Of a DNA stretch of 64,000 nt, positions 38,122 to 47,303 are shown in pieces (positions within the stretch are counted from its first letter, which is position 1; the number at the start of each line of letters is the position of its first letter). Position numbers and translations under genes: made by a program. Source of the stretch: Candidatus Thiodiazotropha sp. (ex Codakia rugifera) (GTDB lineage Bacteria; Pseudomonadota; Gammaproteobacteria; Chromatiales; Chromatiaceae); the NCBI GenBank assembly GCA_025656675.1, contig JAHXHN010000004.1, forward strand, positions 270,703-334,702, in the 5' to 3' direction. Under the pieces are notes generated by a model. It did no database searches. It was given only the letters and a program-made list of their open reading frames with translations, and was not told the DNA's origin.

Positions 38122-39309
38122 ATGACAACTCCAAGCTTTAACCCACCCGTTCGCACCCTGATGGGTCCCGGACCATCCGATGTTCATCCTCGTATTCTAG
38201 AGGCTTTGTCACGCCCGACAATTGGCCATCTGGATCCACTCTTTGTCGATATGATGGAACAAACCAAAGGATTGCTTCAGTACGCTTTCCAAACCGAAAA
38301 TCCACTGACCATGCCTGTATCTGCACCAGGATCGGCAGGTATGGAGACCTGTTTTGTCAATCTGGTGGAGCCTGGGGATAAGGTTATCGTCTGTCAAAAC
38401 GGTGTGTTTGGCGGTCGTATGAAAGAGAATGTCGAACGTTGTGGCGGTGTGCCGGTAATGGTCGAAGATGAATGGGGTAAAAGTGTCGATCTTGGAAAGG
38501 TGGAAGCCGCGCTGGAAACAAACAGTGATGCCAAGATCCTTGCCTTTGTACATGCAGAAACCTCAACTGGAGCGCGATCCGATGCTAAGGAACTCGTGGA
38601 ACTCGCCCATCGTCACGACTGCCTGACTATCGTCGATGCGGTAACCTCTCTGGGTGGTAGTGAACTTAAAGTCGACGATTGGGGAATTGACACCATCTAC
38701 TCTGGTACCCAGAAATGTCTCTCTTGCACCCCTGGTATTGCCCCTATCAGCTTCAATGAACGGGCCTTGGATAAGGTACGAAACCGCCAAAGCAAGGTCC
38801 AAAGCTGGTTTCTTGATCTGAACCTGGTCATGGGCTATTGGGGAAGTGGCCAAAAACGCGCCTACCACCATACAGCACCGGTCAATGCCCTGTACGGTTT
38901 GCATGAATCACTCTGCATTTTACAAGCAGAGGGCATAGAGAATGCCTGGCAACGCCACAACATCATGCATACAGCTTTGAAAGCGGGACTTGAGGCAATG
39001 GGACTGCGTTTTATTGTTGATGAGTCTCATCGCCTACCTCAACTGAATGCAGTATCCATTCCTGAAGGTGTTGATGATGCAATAGTCCGAGGCCGCTTAC
39101 TGAATGAATACAATCTGGAGATTGGTGCAGGTCTTGGTGCACTGGCTGGGAAAGTGTGGCGAATTGGTCTGATGGGACATAGTGCCCGGGCTGAGAATAT
39201 CCTGCTCTGCATTAGCGCCCTGGAAGCTGTTTTGAGTGAGCTGAATGCACCGATAAATACCGGTGTCGCCCTAGCTGCCATGCAGCAGGTGCTCTCATCG
39301 GAGAAGTGA
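38122..39309 (+). CDS. Class V aminotransferase (serine/alanine-glyoxylate type)
   Basis: 395 residues of the PLP fold-type I, class V family. PLP-binding lysine in 'YSGTQKCLSC'; substrate/cofactor motifs 'GPGPSDVHPRIL', 'VSAPGSAGMETCFVNLVEPG', 'VHAETSTGARSD' and 'VDAVTSLGG'. Such enzymes transaminate serine or alanine with glyoxylate. The stop overlaps the following rhodanese gene by 4 bp, as does the rhodanese with the SCO-like gene, indicating one transcription unit. Substrate assignment between serine-glyoxylate and alanine-glyoxylate cannot be made by eye. Confidence 0.85.
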   Translation: MTTPSFNPPVRTLMGPGPSDVHPRILEALSRPTIGHLDPLFVDMMEQTKGLLQYAFQTENPLTMPVSAPGSAGMETCFVNLVEPGDKVIVCQNGVFGGRMKENVERCGGVPVMVEDEWGKSVDLGKVEAALETNSDAKILAFVHAETSTGARSDAKELVELAHRHDCLTIVDAVTSLGGSELKVDDWGIDTIYSGTQKCLSCTPGIAPISFNERALDKVRNRQSKVQSWFLDLNLVMGYWGSGQKRAYHHTAPVNALYGLHESLCILQAEGIENAWQRHNIMHTALKAGLEAMGLRFIVDESHRLPQLNAVSIPEGVDDAIVRGRLLNEYNLEIGAGLGALAGKVWRIGLMGHSARAENILLCISALEAVLSELNAPINTGVALAAMQQVLSSEK

Positions 39310-40124
39310 CACCCGATCTGCCACTGCTGATCGAGCCAGAGGATCTACAAAGCCTGCTTGAAAAGGAGAGCCTGGTGGTTGTCGATCTCTGTAAGGAGAC
39401 CACCTACTCTCAACTACACATTCCGGGGGCGATACATCTTTCCTATGGCTCGATCGTTGCGGGAAATCATCCGGTAAATGGCCTGTTGCCAGAACCCTGC
39501 CATTTGGAGCAGGTTTTTACTGCCCATGGCATAGGCAACCAGACCCATGTCGTTGCCTATGACGACGAGGGTGGAGGGAATGCTTCGCGTCTCCTGTGGA
39601 CCCTGGAAGCCATGGGACACCATCATCACTCATTGCTGAATGGTGGATTGCATGCCTGGGCCAATGAAGGACACCCCTGCAGTAGAGAAAAGGCGACTCC
39701 AACTGTAACCACATTTTCAGCAATCCCCTCCACGCAACCCGTAGCCAGCACTGATGATATATTACAGCGGCTGAACAATAGCGACTTTTCACTTTGGGAT
39801 GCACGCAGCGGTAGCGAGTTTTCGGGCAAGTCCCGATTTTCCCAACACCCCGGACACATACCCGGTGCCATCAACCTTGATTGGTTGGAGGTAATGGATC
39901 GGCAACGAAATCTACGTCTCAATCCTGATGATCAGCTTAAAAGGCAATTATCCAGCCTAGGGTTCACCAAGGAAAAAGAGATTGTCACCTACTGCCAGAC
40001 TCATCATCGTTCATCACTCGCCTGGTTTGTACTCCATTACCTGGGCTACCCGCGTTGCAAAGGCTATCCCGGCTCTTGGTCCGATTGGGGAAACAGGGAT
40101 GACACCCCGAAAGCGATGTCATGA
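39306..40124 (+). CDS. Two-domain sulfurtransferase (rhodanese)
   Basis: 272 residues beginning with GTG 39306, which overlaps the preceding stop. Two rhodanese domains: residues 1-130 (YDDEGGGNASRLLWTLEAMG) and 145-272. The second carries the active-site loop 'VTYCQTHHRS' with the catalytic Cys; the loop does not give a definite choice between thiosulfate and 3-mercaptopyruvate as donor. Cytoplasmic, no signal peptide. Cotranscribed with an aminotransferase, consistent with sulfur/amino-acid metabolism. It ends in a 4-bp overlap with the SCO-like gene. Confidence 0.85.
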   Translation: MTPDLPLLIEPEDLQSLLEKESLVVVDLCKETTYSQLHIPGAIHLSYGSIVAGNHPVNGLLPEPCHLEQVFTAHGIGNQTHVVAYDDEGGGNASRLLWTLEAMGHHHHSLLNGGLHAWANEGHPCSREKATPTVTTFSAIPSTQPVASTDDILQRLNNSDFSLWDARSGSEFSGKSRFSQHPGHIPGAINLDWLEVMDRQRNLRLNPDDQLKRQLSSLGFTKEKEIVTYCQTHHRSSLAWFVLHYLGYPRCKGYPGSWSDWGNRDDTPKAMS

Positions 40125-40714
40125 GACGACCATCCAGCAAACAGCGCCGATTGGTCATTCTGACATTGGCTGTTACAACTTTTTGCATCGCCTACTATGC
40201 GGGTGTTCTGCAAAAGGACCGTGACCAAAAACCGCCACAAATTAATGGTGTCCTCATTCACCCGCCAACACCCTCTCCCACACTTAATCTGCTGAATAAC
40301 AACGGCGAAGCATTTACTGCTGCTGACCTGTTGGGTCATTGGAGTCTACTGATGCTGGACCCGCAACGGGAAGTTAACCCTGCCCCAGCGCTGGTCCAAC
40401 TCATTCAGGTACACAACCGAATGGCAACCAACCCGGAACTTCAGCAGCGGATACACTATCTCTATCTTCCCCGGCATGAGACAGCCGCGGTAACACAATC
40501 GCTATCCGAACTTGGGAGTAACATCTATGGACTCACTGGAGAGACACAGCAACTGGATGAAACCTTTCACCTTTTCGGGAGTGGCGATACGGGTGCCGAA
40601 TACACGCTCTACCTGATCGGACCAGAGGGGCTTTTGCATGCCCTGTTTACCCAAACAGTAGATGCCGCTACTATCGCTGAGGATTTGACCAAGATGATCA
40701 CCTTCACGCAGTAA
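40121..40714 (+). CDS. SCO/thioredoxin-fold-like membrane protein lacking the CxxxC motif
   Basis: 197 residues with one N-terminal membrane anchor (LVILTLAVTTFCIAYYAG) and a periplasmic domain of SCO1/SenC-like layout: 'LNNNGEAFTAADLLGHWSLLML' then a segment where copper-chaperone SCO proteins have CxxxC. Here that position reads 'DPQREVNPA', with no cysteine in the soluble domain. The usual His near the end is also not evident. A copper-metallation or disulfide role is therefore unlikely; it may be a degenerate family member. Translation is coupled to the rhodanese gene before it, and psd starts 7 bp after it. Confidence 0.6.
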   Translation: MRRPSSKQRRLVILTLAVTTFCIAYYAGVLQKDRDQKPPQINGVLIHPPTPSPTLNLLNNNGEAFTAADLLGHWSLLMLDPQREVNPAPALVQLIQVHNRMATNPELQQRIHYLYLPRHETAAVTQSLSELGSNIYGLTGETQQLDETFHLFGSGDTGAEYTLYLIGPEGLLHALFTQTVDAATIAEDLTKMITFTQ

Positions 40715-40721
40715 AAACTTA

Positions 40722-41624
40722 ATGAAACAAACCAATACACAGCTTAAAAAAACCTTGCAGAAGATCGCCGAGACCTTTTTTATTGGCTTGCAGTATCTGC
40801 TGCCTCACCATCTCCTATCTTGGGTGATGCATAGCATCGCACGCATCGAGGCAAAGCCAATTAAAGATTTTCTGATCCATCGTGCTGTCGATTGGTTTAA
40901 AGTGGATATGCAGGAAGCCCTGGAGAGCGACCCAACACGCTACCGTCACTTTAATGACTTTTTCACCCGTGCATTGAATCCCGATGCCCGTCCTGTCACC
41001 CAACAAAGTAATGAAATTGCCTGCCCGGCTGATGGTGCCCTCAGTCAGGCGGGAGACATTGAGGCGGGCTACCTGTTTCAGGCAAAGGGACACGACTATT
41101 CACTGCTCGAACTGCTCGGAGGTGATGCAGAGATGAGTCATCTCTTTGAGGATGGCAACTTTGCAACCATCTACCTGTCACCTCGGGACTACCACCGACT
41201 GCACATGCCCATCAGCGGAAAATTAAAAAAGATGGTGCATGTTCCAGGACGACTTTTCAGTGTCAATGCAACCACCTGTCAAAAAGTACCGAGACTGTTC
41301 GCCCGTAATGAGCGGGTGATCTGTCTGTTCGATACAGAGTTCGGCCCAATGGCGATGATTCTGGTTGGAGCCATCTTCGTAGCCAGTATCGAGACTGTCT
41401 GGGCCGGTACCATCACCCCAACCCGGCAGCAGGTCAACAGCTGGGATTATTCCCCACAACCGAAACCGATCACTGTTGAACTGGAGAAAGGCGAAGAGAT
41501 GGGTCGTTTCAATATGGGCTCAACGGTGATCCTGCTGTTCGGCAAGGATAAAATTGAGTGGCTCGATGATTTCACCAGTGGCGCAGCCCTCAAAATGGGT
41601 GAGGCGATTGCTGCTGTTACCTGA
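40722..41624 (+). CDS. psd: Phosphatidylserine decarboxylase
   Basis: 300 residues. Makes phosphatidylethanolamine from phosphatidylserine using a pyruvoyl group formed by self-cleavage. The autocleavage motif is GST in 'FNMGSTVILL' near residue 265; the catalytic base region 'LSPRDYHRLHMPISG' (His) and 'FARNERV' are present. Length is normal for the proteobacterial type I enzyme. Last gene of the aminotransferase-rhodanese-SCO-like operon. Confidence 0.95.
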   Translation: MKQTNTQLKKTLQKIAETFFIGLQYLLPHHLLSWVMHSIARIEAKPIKDFLIHRAVDWFKVDMQEALESDPTRYRHFNDFFTRALNPDARPVTQQSNEIACPADGALSQAGDIEAGYLFQAKGHDYSLLELLGGDAEMSHLFEDGNFATIYLSPRDYHRLHMPISGKLKKMVHVPGRLFSVNATTCQKVPRLFARNERVICLFDTEFGPMAMILVGAIFVASIETVWAGTITPTRQQVNSWDYSPQPKPITVELEKGEEMGRFNMGSTVILLFGKDKIEWLDDFTSGAALKMGEAIAAVT

Positions 41625-41692
41625 GTTCAGGTAGTAGGCAAGGCATCTGAGGTGCGACTAGACACACCCCAGATGTTCTTTCTAAACTGGCA

Positions 41693-42556
41693 CTAGCCTG
41701 CAGGTTTAACTGCTTCGATTGTGGCAGAAACCACGTAGGCCTCTACACCCCGCCCAGGTGCCCAGTCACGAATAAACTCACGGGACTCATCCTTTGGCTG
41801 TATATTGATCGAGATGAATCCAGCATCCTTGATCCACCTCTCCAAGTCGCCAATCATCGATGCATTTCCCATGCATCCAGCGACTAATTGCCGATCATTG
41901 CGCATCTCTTCCGGCATTTCAGCAGTCGCTACAACATCGGATATGGCAAGACGCCCTCCTGGCTTGAGTATTCTGTAGGCATCATGAAATACCCTGGCCT
42001 TGTCGGGAGAGAGATTGATGACACAATTTGAGATGACAACATCCGCTGTGGCATTGGCAATCGGCAGATACTCAATCTCACCCAGACGAAACTCCACATT
42101 AGTGTACTTACCTTGCAGGGCGTTATTGCGTGCCTTGGATATCATATCCGGGGTCATATCCACACCAATCACCCCACCCTCTTCACCGACTTCCGCTGCA
42201 GCCAGAAAGCAGTCAAACCCGCCACCAGAGCCAAGATCGACCACAACTTCACCCGGTTTCAATGAAGCTATTGCTTTAGGGTTACCACACCCCAAACCCA
42301 TATCGGCACCGCTAGGTACCTTGTCGAGATCCTCATGGCTATAACCCAAACGGGTGGAGATGAGTGTATTGATAGCTGCCTCATCTGAGACACCGCAACA
42401 GCTCGACTCAATACCGCAGGCGCTGTTTTCATTGTTTGCAACTGCAACCTGTGCATAAGCCTGACGCACCTCCTGTCGATGAGTATCCATTCCATCCATC
42501 AATTGAACGTCTGGTGTACAGCAATCCGGTGTACAGCAATTCGTTTTATCCGACAT
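41693..42556 (-). CDS. arsM: Arsenite S-adenosylmethionine methyltransferase
   Basis: About 287 residues from ATG 42556, with GGAG six bases upstream. SAM-binding motif 'VVDLGSGGGFDCF' and the ArsM blocks 'VISNCVINLSPDK' and 'LVAGCMGNA' supply two of the conserved arsenic-binding cysteines; a 'SSCCGVSD' motif near the N-terminus supplies the third. An extra Cys-rich start (NCCTPDCCTPD) may add metalloid sites. The enzyme adds methyl groups to As(III). It is encoded just downstream of an ArsR-type regulator, which overlaps its start by 11 bp. Confidence 0.9.
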   Translation of the reverse strand: MSDKTNCCTPDCCTPDVQLMDGMDTHRQEVRQAYAQVAVANNENSACGIESSCCGVSDEAAINTLISTRLGYSHEDLDKVPSGADMGLGCGNPKAIASLKPGEVVVDLGSGGGFDCFLAAAEVGEEGGVIGVDMTPDMISKARNNALQGKYTNVEFRLGEIEYLPIANATADVVISNCVINLSPDKARVFHDAYRILKPGGRLAISDVVATAEMPEEMRNDRQLVAGCMGNASMIGDLERWIKDAGFISINIQPKDESREFIRDWAPGRGVEAYVVSATIEAVKPAG

Positions 42557-42899
42557 CACGATCTCCACGCATTTCGTTTTCAGAAGGGTTGTAAAAAAAA
42601 CCTGCCAGCCGATTCAAAACGGCAGGATCAATCCAGCAATCGACACGTTTTCCCTGCCGTGACATCTTGATTAATCCAGACCGGTGCAGCTCCTTGAGAT
42701 GATGAGAGAGGGTAGAAGGTGCAATCTCCATCCCCTCACCCAGTTGACCCACACTGAAACGCATTGTCTGCTCCAGGTCACAACGTGTTCCCGGTAGACA
42801 GCAGTTGCTCAAGCGCTGAAAGATGAGCAGCCGATGCGGATTCCCAAGTGCCTTAAACATCTCAGCCAGTTGTATATCATCAGAACTAGTATTCGACAT
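42546..42899 (-). CDS. ArsR-family metalloregulator
   Basis: 117 residues, winged helix-turn-helix: 'MFKALGNPHRLLIFQRL' (helix 1), recognition region 'APSTLSHHLKELHRSGLI' and wing 'KRVDCWI'. A Cys-rich inserted loop CCLPGTRC lies near residue 34 and may form the metalloid site; this is not the usual C-x-C-x2-C site of ArsR from plasmid R773. No ribosome-binding site lies in front of ATG 42899; the promoter predicts an almost leaderless message. It should repress itself and arsM, which it overlaps. Confidence 0.85.
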   Translation of the reverse strand: MSNTSSDDIQLAEMFKALGNPHRLLIFQRLSNCCLPGTRCDLEQTMRFSVGQLGEGMEIAPSTLSHHLKELHRSGLIKMSRQGKRVDCWIDPAVLNRLAGFFYNPSENEMRGDRDVG

Positions 42900-42911
42900 A
42901 TTTCGAAATAT
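42898..42911. promoter_or_regulatory. ArsR operator palindrome overlapping start codon
   Basis: A perfect 14-bp palindrome ATATTTCGAAATAT overlaps the start of arsR and a minus-strand -10 (TATATT, 42907-42912). Its -35 TTGTGT is at 42930-42935, seventeen bases away. ArsR/SmtB operators have this form (AT-rich inverted repeat over the -10), so binding would block transcription start. Confidence 0.7.
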
Positions 42912-43082
42912 AGAATAAATAATGTGTCAACACAACCTATATCAACATTTTGGGACACTTTTTACGAATTCGGCTAGTCTAGCGCAAACCGGCCAGCAGG
43001 CGTGTAGAGCGTATCAACGTATGGGGCCAGCTATTTGCGCAGGCTACTGATAAACAACAAGTAAATAGAGATAACAATTATA

Positions 43083-43652
43083 TTACCAATAGCGGAACGG
43101 CCCGGTATCAACATGGATAAAATTTGACTTTGGGTAGAAACCGACACCGCCGGCCTTTAATGAAATCGCCTGATTGCGGAGCTGTTTCAGATCACAACCA
43201 CAAAGGCGGATATCAATTGCTTTACCTTGCATATGCAGGCTTCGCTTTGCCACACCACTACTCTTATTGCGCAGCATCTTGTTCGTCTTGGGTGAACGAT
43301 AGGCAGAGATGATCTCGAATTCACCTGAGGATTCCACACCCTGCTGCAGCAGGTAGAGCATGTCCAGCAGTCCTCGATCCATATGAGCAGATTCACCGGT
43401 ACGATGATCCCTGAGCAAATGATTTAGTCTGTCAAGACTCTCGACCTGATATTCGCCATCACACCAGTAAGTCACCTGATCCCTCTCCCCTGTGTGGGTA
43501 TGACGAAAGGCCAGACTGCGACGCTCCTGGTTGGGGATGGCAGCCAATAAAGGTGATGTAACCAGCATGCCGGTTAGTGAAGCACAGCCAGCTAGAAAAC
43601 GGCGCCTGCTCAGTGAGGCAATGTGATTGGTGGGAAGCTGGGATGACGCCAT
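43083..43652 (-). CDS. YcbK-type D,D-endopeptidase (DUF882, M15-like)
   Basis: 189 residues with a Tat-like signal (SRRRFLAGCASLTGMLVTS). The M15-like core contains 'ISAYRSPKTNKML', 'SLHMQGKAIDIRL' (metal-binding His and Asp) and 'HVDTGPFRYW' (second His), typical of YcbK/MepK peptidoglycan endopeptidases that cut cross-links made by L,D-transpeptidases. The L,D-transpeptidase gene follows (43794) in the same orientation, a pairing also seen in E. coli. Length and motifs complete. Confidence 0.85.
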   Translation of the reverse strand: MASSQLPTNHIASLSRRRFLAGCASLTGMLVTSPLLAAIPNQERRSLAFRHTHTGERDQVTYWCDGEYQVESLDRLNHLLRDHRTGESAHMDRGLLDMLYLLQQGVESSGEFEIISAYRSPKTNKMLRNKSSGVAKRSLHMQGKAIDIRLCGCDLKQLRNQAISLKAGGVGFYPKSNFIHVDTGPFRYW

Positions 43653-43793
43653 CTGATCAGGTTAACCTTGAATATGGGGTGAAAACTTGTCTCTATTGTC
43701 GGCAGTACAAAGACAAAATCCACGCGCAGGTTAACAAAATAAGGATGGGTATGGCCAACCTTGTGACTCGAGTCACAGGATAAAGTGTACTTG

Positions 43794-45467
43794 TCAGAGG
43801 GAAGAATCCGCTTCGTCTGTTGCGTGTTGGGCCGTCACCTGTCCAATCCCCTCACCCATGGCTAGCATCAAACTGGTATCCCTTTGATAGATATCGGGCC
43901 GAAATTGGACATCTCCAGTCGCATCCACCCAGCTGGTGAAATAGGTAAGATAGACAGGCATAGGCCTGGATAATTGAGCAATCCGAGTCTCACCTGTTTT
44001 CAGAGCCCGTTCAAGCCAACTCCTTTGTGGGAAATCAGCATAGTCTATCAACAGCTGTGCCAGCTGATCGGCGGCCTCCACCCTGACACATCCAGAGCTG
44101 TAAGCACGATTCGGACGCTTAAACAAACCCCGCGACGGTGTGTCATGGAGATAGATCTGATGCTGATTAGGCATATGAAACTTGATACGGCCAAGACTGT
44201 TTCTTATCCCTGCATCCTGCTTTAAAACAAAGGGAAAATTGTCTTCATGGTATTGTGCCCAATCAATTTCAGTAGGTTCGAGTTCAACCCAGCGAGTGTC
44301 ATCACGACCATAGACACGGATATGCTTGCTCTGCAGATAATCGGCGTCTTGTTGTTGCTTTGGCAACATATCCTGCACGGCAATAGAACGGGGTACTGTC
44401 CAAAGTGGATTCATCACCAAGTGGGTCACTCGACTGCCGAAGGAGGGTGTTTGCCGTTCCAGCCTGCCATTTACTGTGCGCTTGTGAAAAACCACTTGGT
44501 CCTGATTCATCAGGCTGATTTCAAAGCCTGCTGTATTCACTAGTAGATGCTGAGGTTCCAATTCATGGGGCAACCAACGCCATCGTTCGAGGTTTGTACG
44601 GATTTGCGCGATACGCGTCTCAACTGGATCGTTGAGCGCCTGAAATGTGTCAGGACCCACTACGCCATCGTCCTGCAGGCCGAGACGCTGTTGGAAACGT
44701 TTAACTGAAATAACCAGGGATGGATCAAAATGGGTGGGGTCTGTGACCAGTTCCTCCATCTGAGGCGTTTCCACTGCCAGTCTTTTACGGAGTGCTGCCA
44801 CAGATGGGTGATAATCGCCAGGACGCAAGGTCAGGTCGGATTGAAGTGGCTGCCAGCCCCCCCTGGATTGAATGGCCCGATATTCGGCAAGCGCTTCCTT
44901 AAGGTGCTGATAGGCTCTGCTGTCTGGTCTGAGACTGTCCAGCATCTGTTCGAACTCGTCTTTCGAAAGTGCTGTGGTCAAGGCATCCAGTGGATCGAAC
45001 TCATCGGCCGGCAGTAACCAGAATGGATCCAAGGCCACAGGATCGAAACGTCCGAAGCGCAGATCCCGTGCCAGACGGAGATAACCATCTGTGAGTAACA
45101 ACTCCCTGTTAACCAAGACATCCGTTGAAAAGTCGTACATCAGCCCACGTAGATGATCCACATGGTAGTCACCCGATGACAACCCCTCCAGATCAGCCGA
45201 TGCCAACCAGCGAAACAGATACCGTCCTTGCTCAGTCAGCTTCCCAGCACGATGCCAGACAAATTGGTTCTGCTGTGTCTCATAGAAGCGCTCTATCTGA
45301 GGCCAATCGAAGGATAGCCCCTCCACTAGCGCTGTTTCAATAGGCACCTTGAATGCCTGCTCATCCACGATAACAACTGCATGAGTTGCGACAACTCTCG
45401 TGACAAACAAACAGAGAACCAAGCTATACCAAAAACGCTTTTCGCCTATCAGCATATTTCTTTTCAT
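43794..45467 (-). CDS. L,D-transpeptidase, YcbB/LdtD type
   Basis: About 557 residues from ATG 45467 (MKRNMLIGEK), with a signal-like helix (YSLVLCLFVTRVVA). Order: scaffold region with a C-terminal-like N-domain, a peptidoglycan-binding domain (FDPSLVISVKRFQQRLGLQ ... GPDTFQALN, about 265-305), and a YkuD catalytic domain (about 325-510) with catalytic H in 'QIYLHDTPSRGLF' and S-S-G-C-V-R-V in 'AYSSGCVRVE'. Forms 3-3 cross-links in peptidoglycan. The endopeptidase gene downstream is its expected partner. Confidence 0.9.
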   Translation of the reverse strand: MKRNMLIGEKRFWYSLVLCLFVTRVVATHAVVIVDEQAFKVPIETALVEGLSFDWPQIERFYETQQNQFVWHRAGKLTEQGRYLFRWLASADLEGLSSGDYHVDHLRGLMYDFSTDVLVNRELLLTDGYLRLARDLRFGRFDPVALDPFWLLPADEFDPLDALTTALSKDEFEQMLDSLRPDSRAYQHLKEALAEYRAIQSRGGWQPLQSDLTLRPGDYHPSVAALRKRLAVETPQMEELVTDPTHFDPSLVISVKRFQQRLGLQDDGVVGPDTFQALNDPVETRIAQIRTNLERWRWLPHELEPQHLLVNTAGFEISLMNQDQVVFHKRTVNGRLERQTPSFGSRVTHLVMNPLWTVPRSIAVQDMLPKQQQDADYLQSKHIRVYGRDDTRWVELEPTEIDWAQYHEDNFPFVLKQDAGIRNSLGRIKFHMPNQHQIYLHDTPSRGLFKRPNRAYSSGCVRVEAADQLAQLLIDYADFPQRSWLERALKTGETRIAQLSRPMPVYLTYFTSWVDATGDVQFRPDIYQRDTSLMLAMGEGIGQVTAQHATDEADSSL

Positions 45468-45738
45468 CCCAATGCACCGAAATGCTATCAAACATTCACA
45501 ATGCAGACCGTCATGCTCGAGTTCAGGACTCAAGTTTAAGTTTAGGCGTTCAATTGCGGTTAAACAGGTTTACCCCTATCTATCCATGGTAAGAGTCTAA
45601 TAGGTCTGACGGTTTGTGGCGTGAATATTCGTGAAATCATACCTATCAGCAGGTTCAGCACGCCATCTCGCGAACGGGATTCCCACCCTGCCAGTGCAGC
45701 AATATGAAATCTTTAGGTCTTTTAGGGGGATATCAATG

Positions 45739-46722
45739 TCAGGCTCGACTGATATCAAATGCCAATACCTGACGTATGTCGTCGTTTCCTGTCAGGACCA
45801 TTAACAGGCGATCCAGCCCCAATGCGACACCGGAGCATGACGGCATACCCGCATCGAGGGCCTCTATCAATGACTCATCCATCGGCATGAGTGATTGCTG
45901 TGATTGCTGACGACATCGGTTATCGGCTTTGAAGCGCTGCAGTTGCTCGTGACCGTCTGTCAGTTCATGAAAGCCATTGGCGAGCTCTACCCCTGATAGG
46001 TAGAGTTCGAAGCGCTCTGCAACTGGAGGGTCCCCTTCCCTCACCCTGGCCAGTGCCGCTTGACTGACGGGATAGTCATAGATAAAAGTCATACCCGATT
46101 TACCCAGTTGCGGCTCTAAAAGCTGACTCAACAACAGATCGAGCCAACCATCCCTGCTTGTCAGGTTCAGTACATCCGCACCCGGCACGCCCTGTTCGAT
46201 TGCACAGCAACGAAGATTTTCAATCGTCGCGGTATGAGGATCCAACGCGAGGATCTGTTTAAATGCCTCAGCGTAAGTTAATTGCTCAACCTGCAGCGGA
46301 ATATCGATGAGTCGATTGATCAGGCCAGCCAGCTCATCCATCAACTGGAAGTGATCAAAGCCTGGCCGATACCACTCCAATAGTGTGAACTCTGGATTAT
46401 GGCGACGCCCCAATTCACCATTTCGAAAGACTTTACAGATTTGATAGATCGCGCCACTTCCGGCGGCCAACAGCCGCTTCATTGGAAACTCGGGAGATGT
46501 GTGCAGGTAGAAGTCTGTCCCCTGCGCTGCAACAGGTCCAGTGTATCGTGTGGCAAAGCTCTCAATTGCCGGATCTGTCGTGGCAAAATGCGAGCAGATC
46601 GGCGTCTCCACTTCAAGCACACCAATCTGGCTAAAAAACTTGCGAATGCGGCCCAGCATCTCCGCCCTGGCCCGAATCATCTCAAGGGAGGCTGATGGTC
46701 TCCAGGTATCCGACTGGGTCAT
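45739..46722 (-). CDS. epmA: Elongation factor P--(R)-beta-lysine ligase
   Basis: 327 residues, class II lysyl-tRNA synthetase-like without the tRNA-binding domain (GenX/PoxA/EpmA). Motif 2 'FRNGELGRRHNPEFTLLEW' and motif 3 'GVALGLDRLLMVL' are clear. Attaches (R)-beta-lysine to Lys34 of EF-P. Lies 8 bp after the efp stop, forming an efp-epmA unit; epmB is divergently encoded on the other side. Confidence 0.95.
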   Translation of the reverse strand: MTQSDTWRPSASLEMIRARAEMLGRIRKFFSQIGVLEVETPICSHFATTDPAIESFATRYTGPVAAQGTDFYLHTSPEFPMKRLLAAGSGAIYQICKVFRNGELGRRHNPEFTLLEWYRPGFDHFQLMDELAGLINRLIDIPLQVEQLTYAEAFKQILALDPHTATIENLRCCAIEQGVPGADVLNLTSRDGWLDLLLSQLLEPQLGKSGMTFIYDYPVSQAALARVREGDPPVAERFELYLSGVELANGFHELTDGHEQLQRFKADNRCRQQSQQSLMPMDESLIEALDAGMPSCSGVALGLDRLLMVLTGNDDIRQVLAFDISRA

Positions 46723-46730
46723 TAAACTTG

Positions 46731-47303
46731 TCAGTCTTCCTTGGCACGGGAGACATACTCCCCGGAGCGGGTATCCACTTTGATCGCCTCACCGATCTGC
46801 ACAAATAACGGTACGCGTACCACAGCCCCCGTCTCAAGTGTTGCGGGTTTGCCGCCACTACCTGAGGTATCTCCCTTCAGACCTGGATCGGTATCAGTAA
46901 CATTCAACACCACAAATTTCGGTGGCTCAATAATGATCGGTGAGCCATTCCAAAGTGTTACCATACAGTTAGCCTGTTCTTTGAGCCATTTGGCATTCTC
47001 AGCAACAGCCGCCTTATCGGCGCTGACCTGCTCGAAGCTTTCAGGATCCATGAAGTGCCAAAACTCCCCATCACTGTAGAGATACTGCATATCGGTCTCA
47101 TGCACATCAGCCGCTTCTACCGATTCACCCGATTTAAAGGTCTTTTCCAGCACTCTACCGGTCTTGAGATTACGAATTTTGACCCGGTTGAAAGCCTGAC
47201 CTTTGCCAGGCTTAACAAATTCGTTTTCAATAATGGAACAGGGATCCCCATCCATCATGAATTTCAGTCCACCTTTAAACTCATTGGTGCTATAGCTAGC
47301 CAT
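46731..47303 (-). CDS. efp: Translation elongation factor P
   Basis: 190 residues from ATG 47303 ([12 protein letters not shown]); a longer frame upstream is not part of the family. The modified lysine is present as Lys34 in 'VKPGKGQAF', matching E. coli numbering. Three beta-barrel domains in normal length. EF-P relieves ribosomes stalled at polyproline. With EpmA and EpmB encoded here, beta-lysylation is expected. Its start codon shares CATG with the epmB start on the opposite strand. Confidence 0.97.
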   Translation of the reverse strand: MASYSTNEFKGGLKFMMDGDPCSIIENEFVKPGKGQAFNRVKIRNLKTGRVLEKTFKSGESVEAADVHETDMQYLYSDGEFWHFMDPESFEQVSADKAAVAENAKWLKEQANCMVTLWNGSPIIIEPPKFVVLNVTDTDPGLKGDTSGSGGKPATLETGAVVRVPLFVQIGEAIKVDTRSGEYVSRAKED

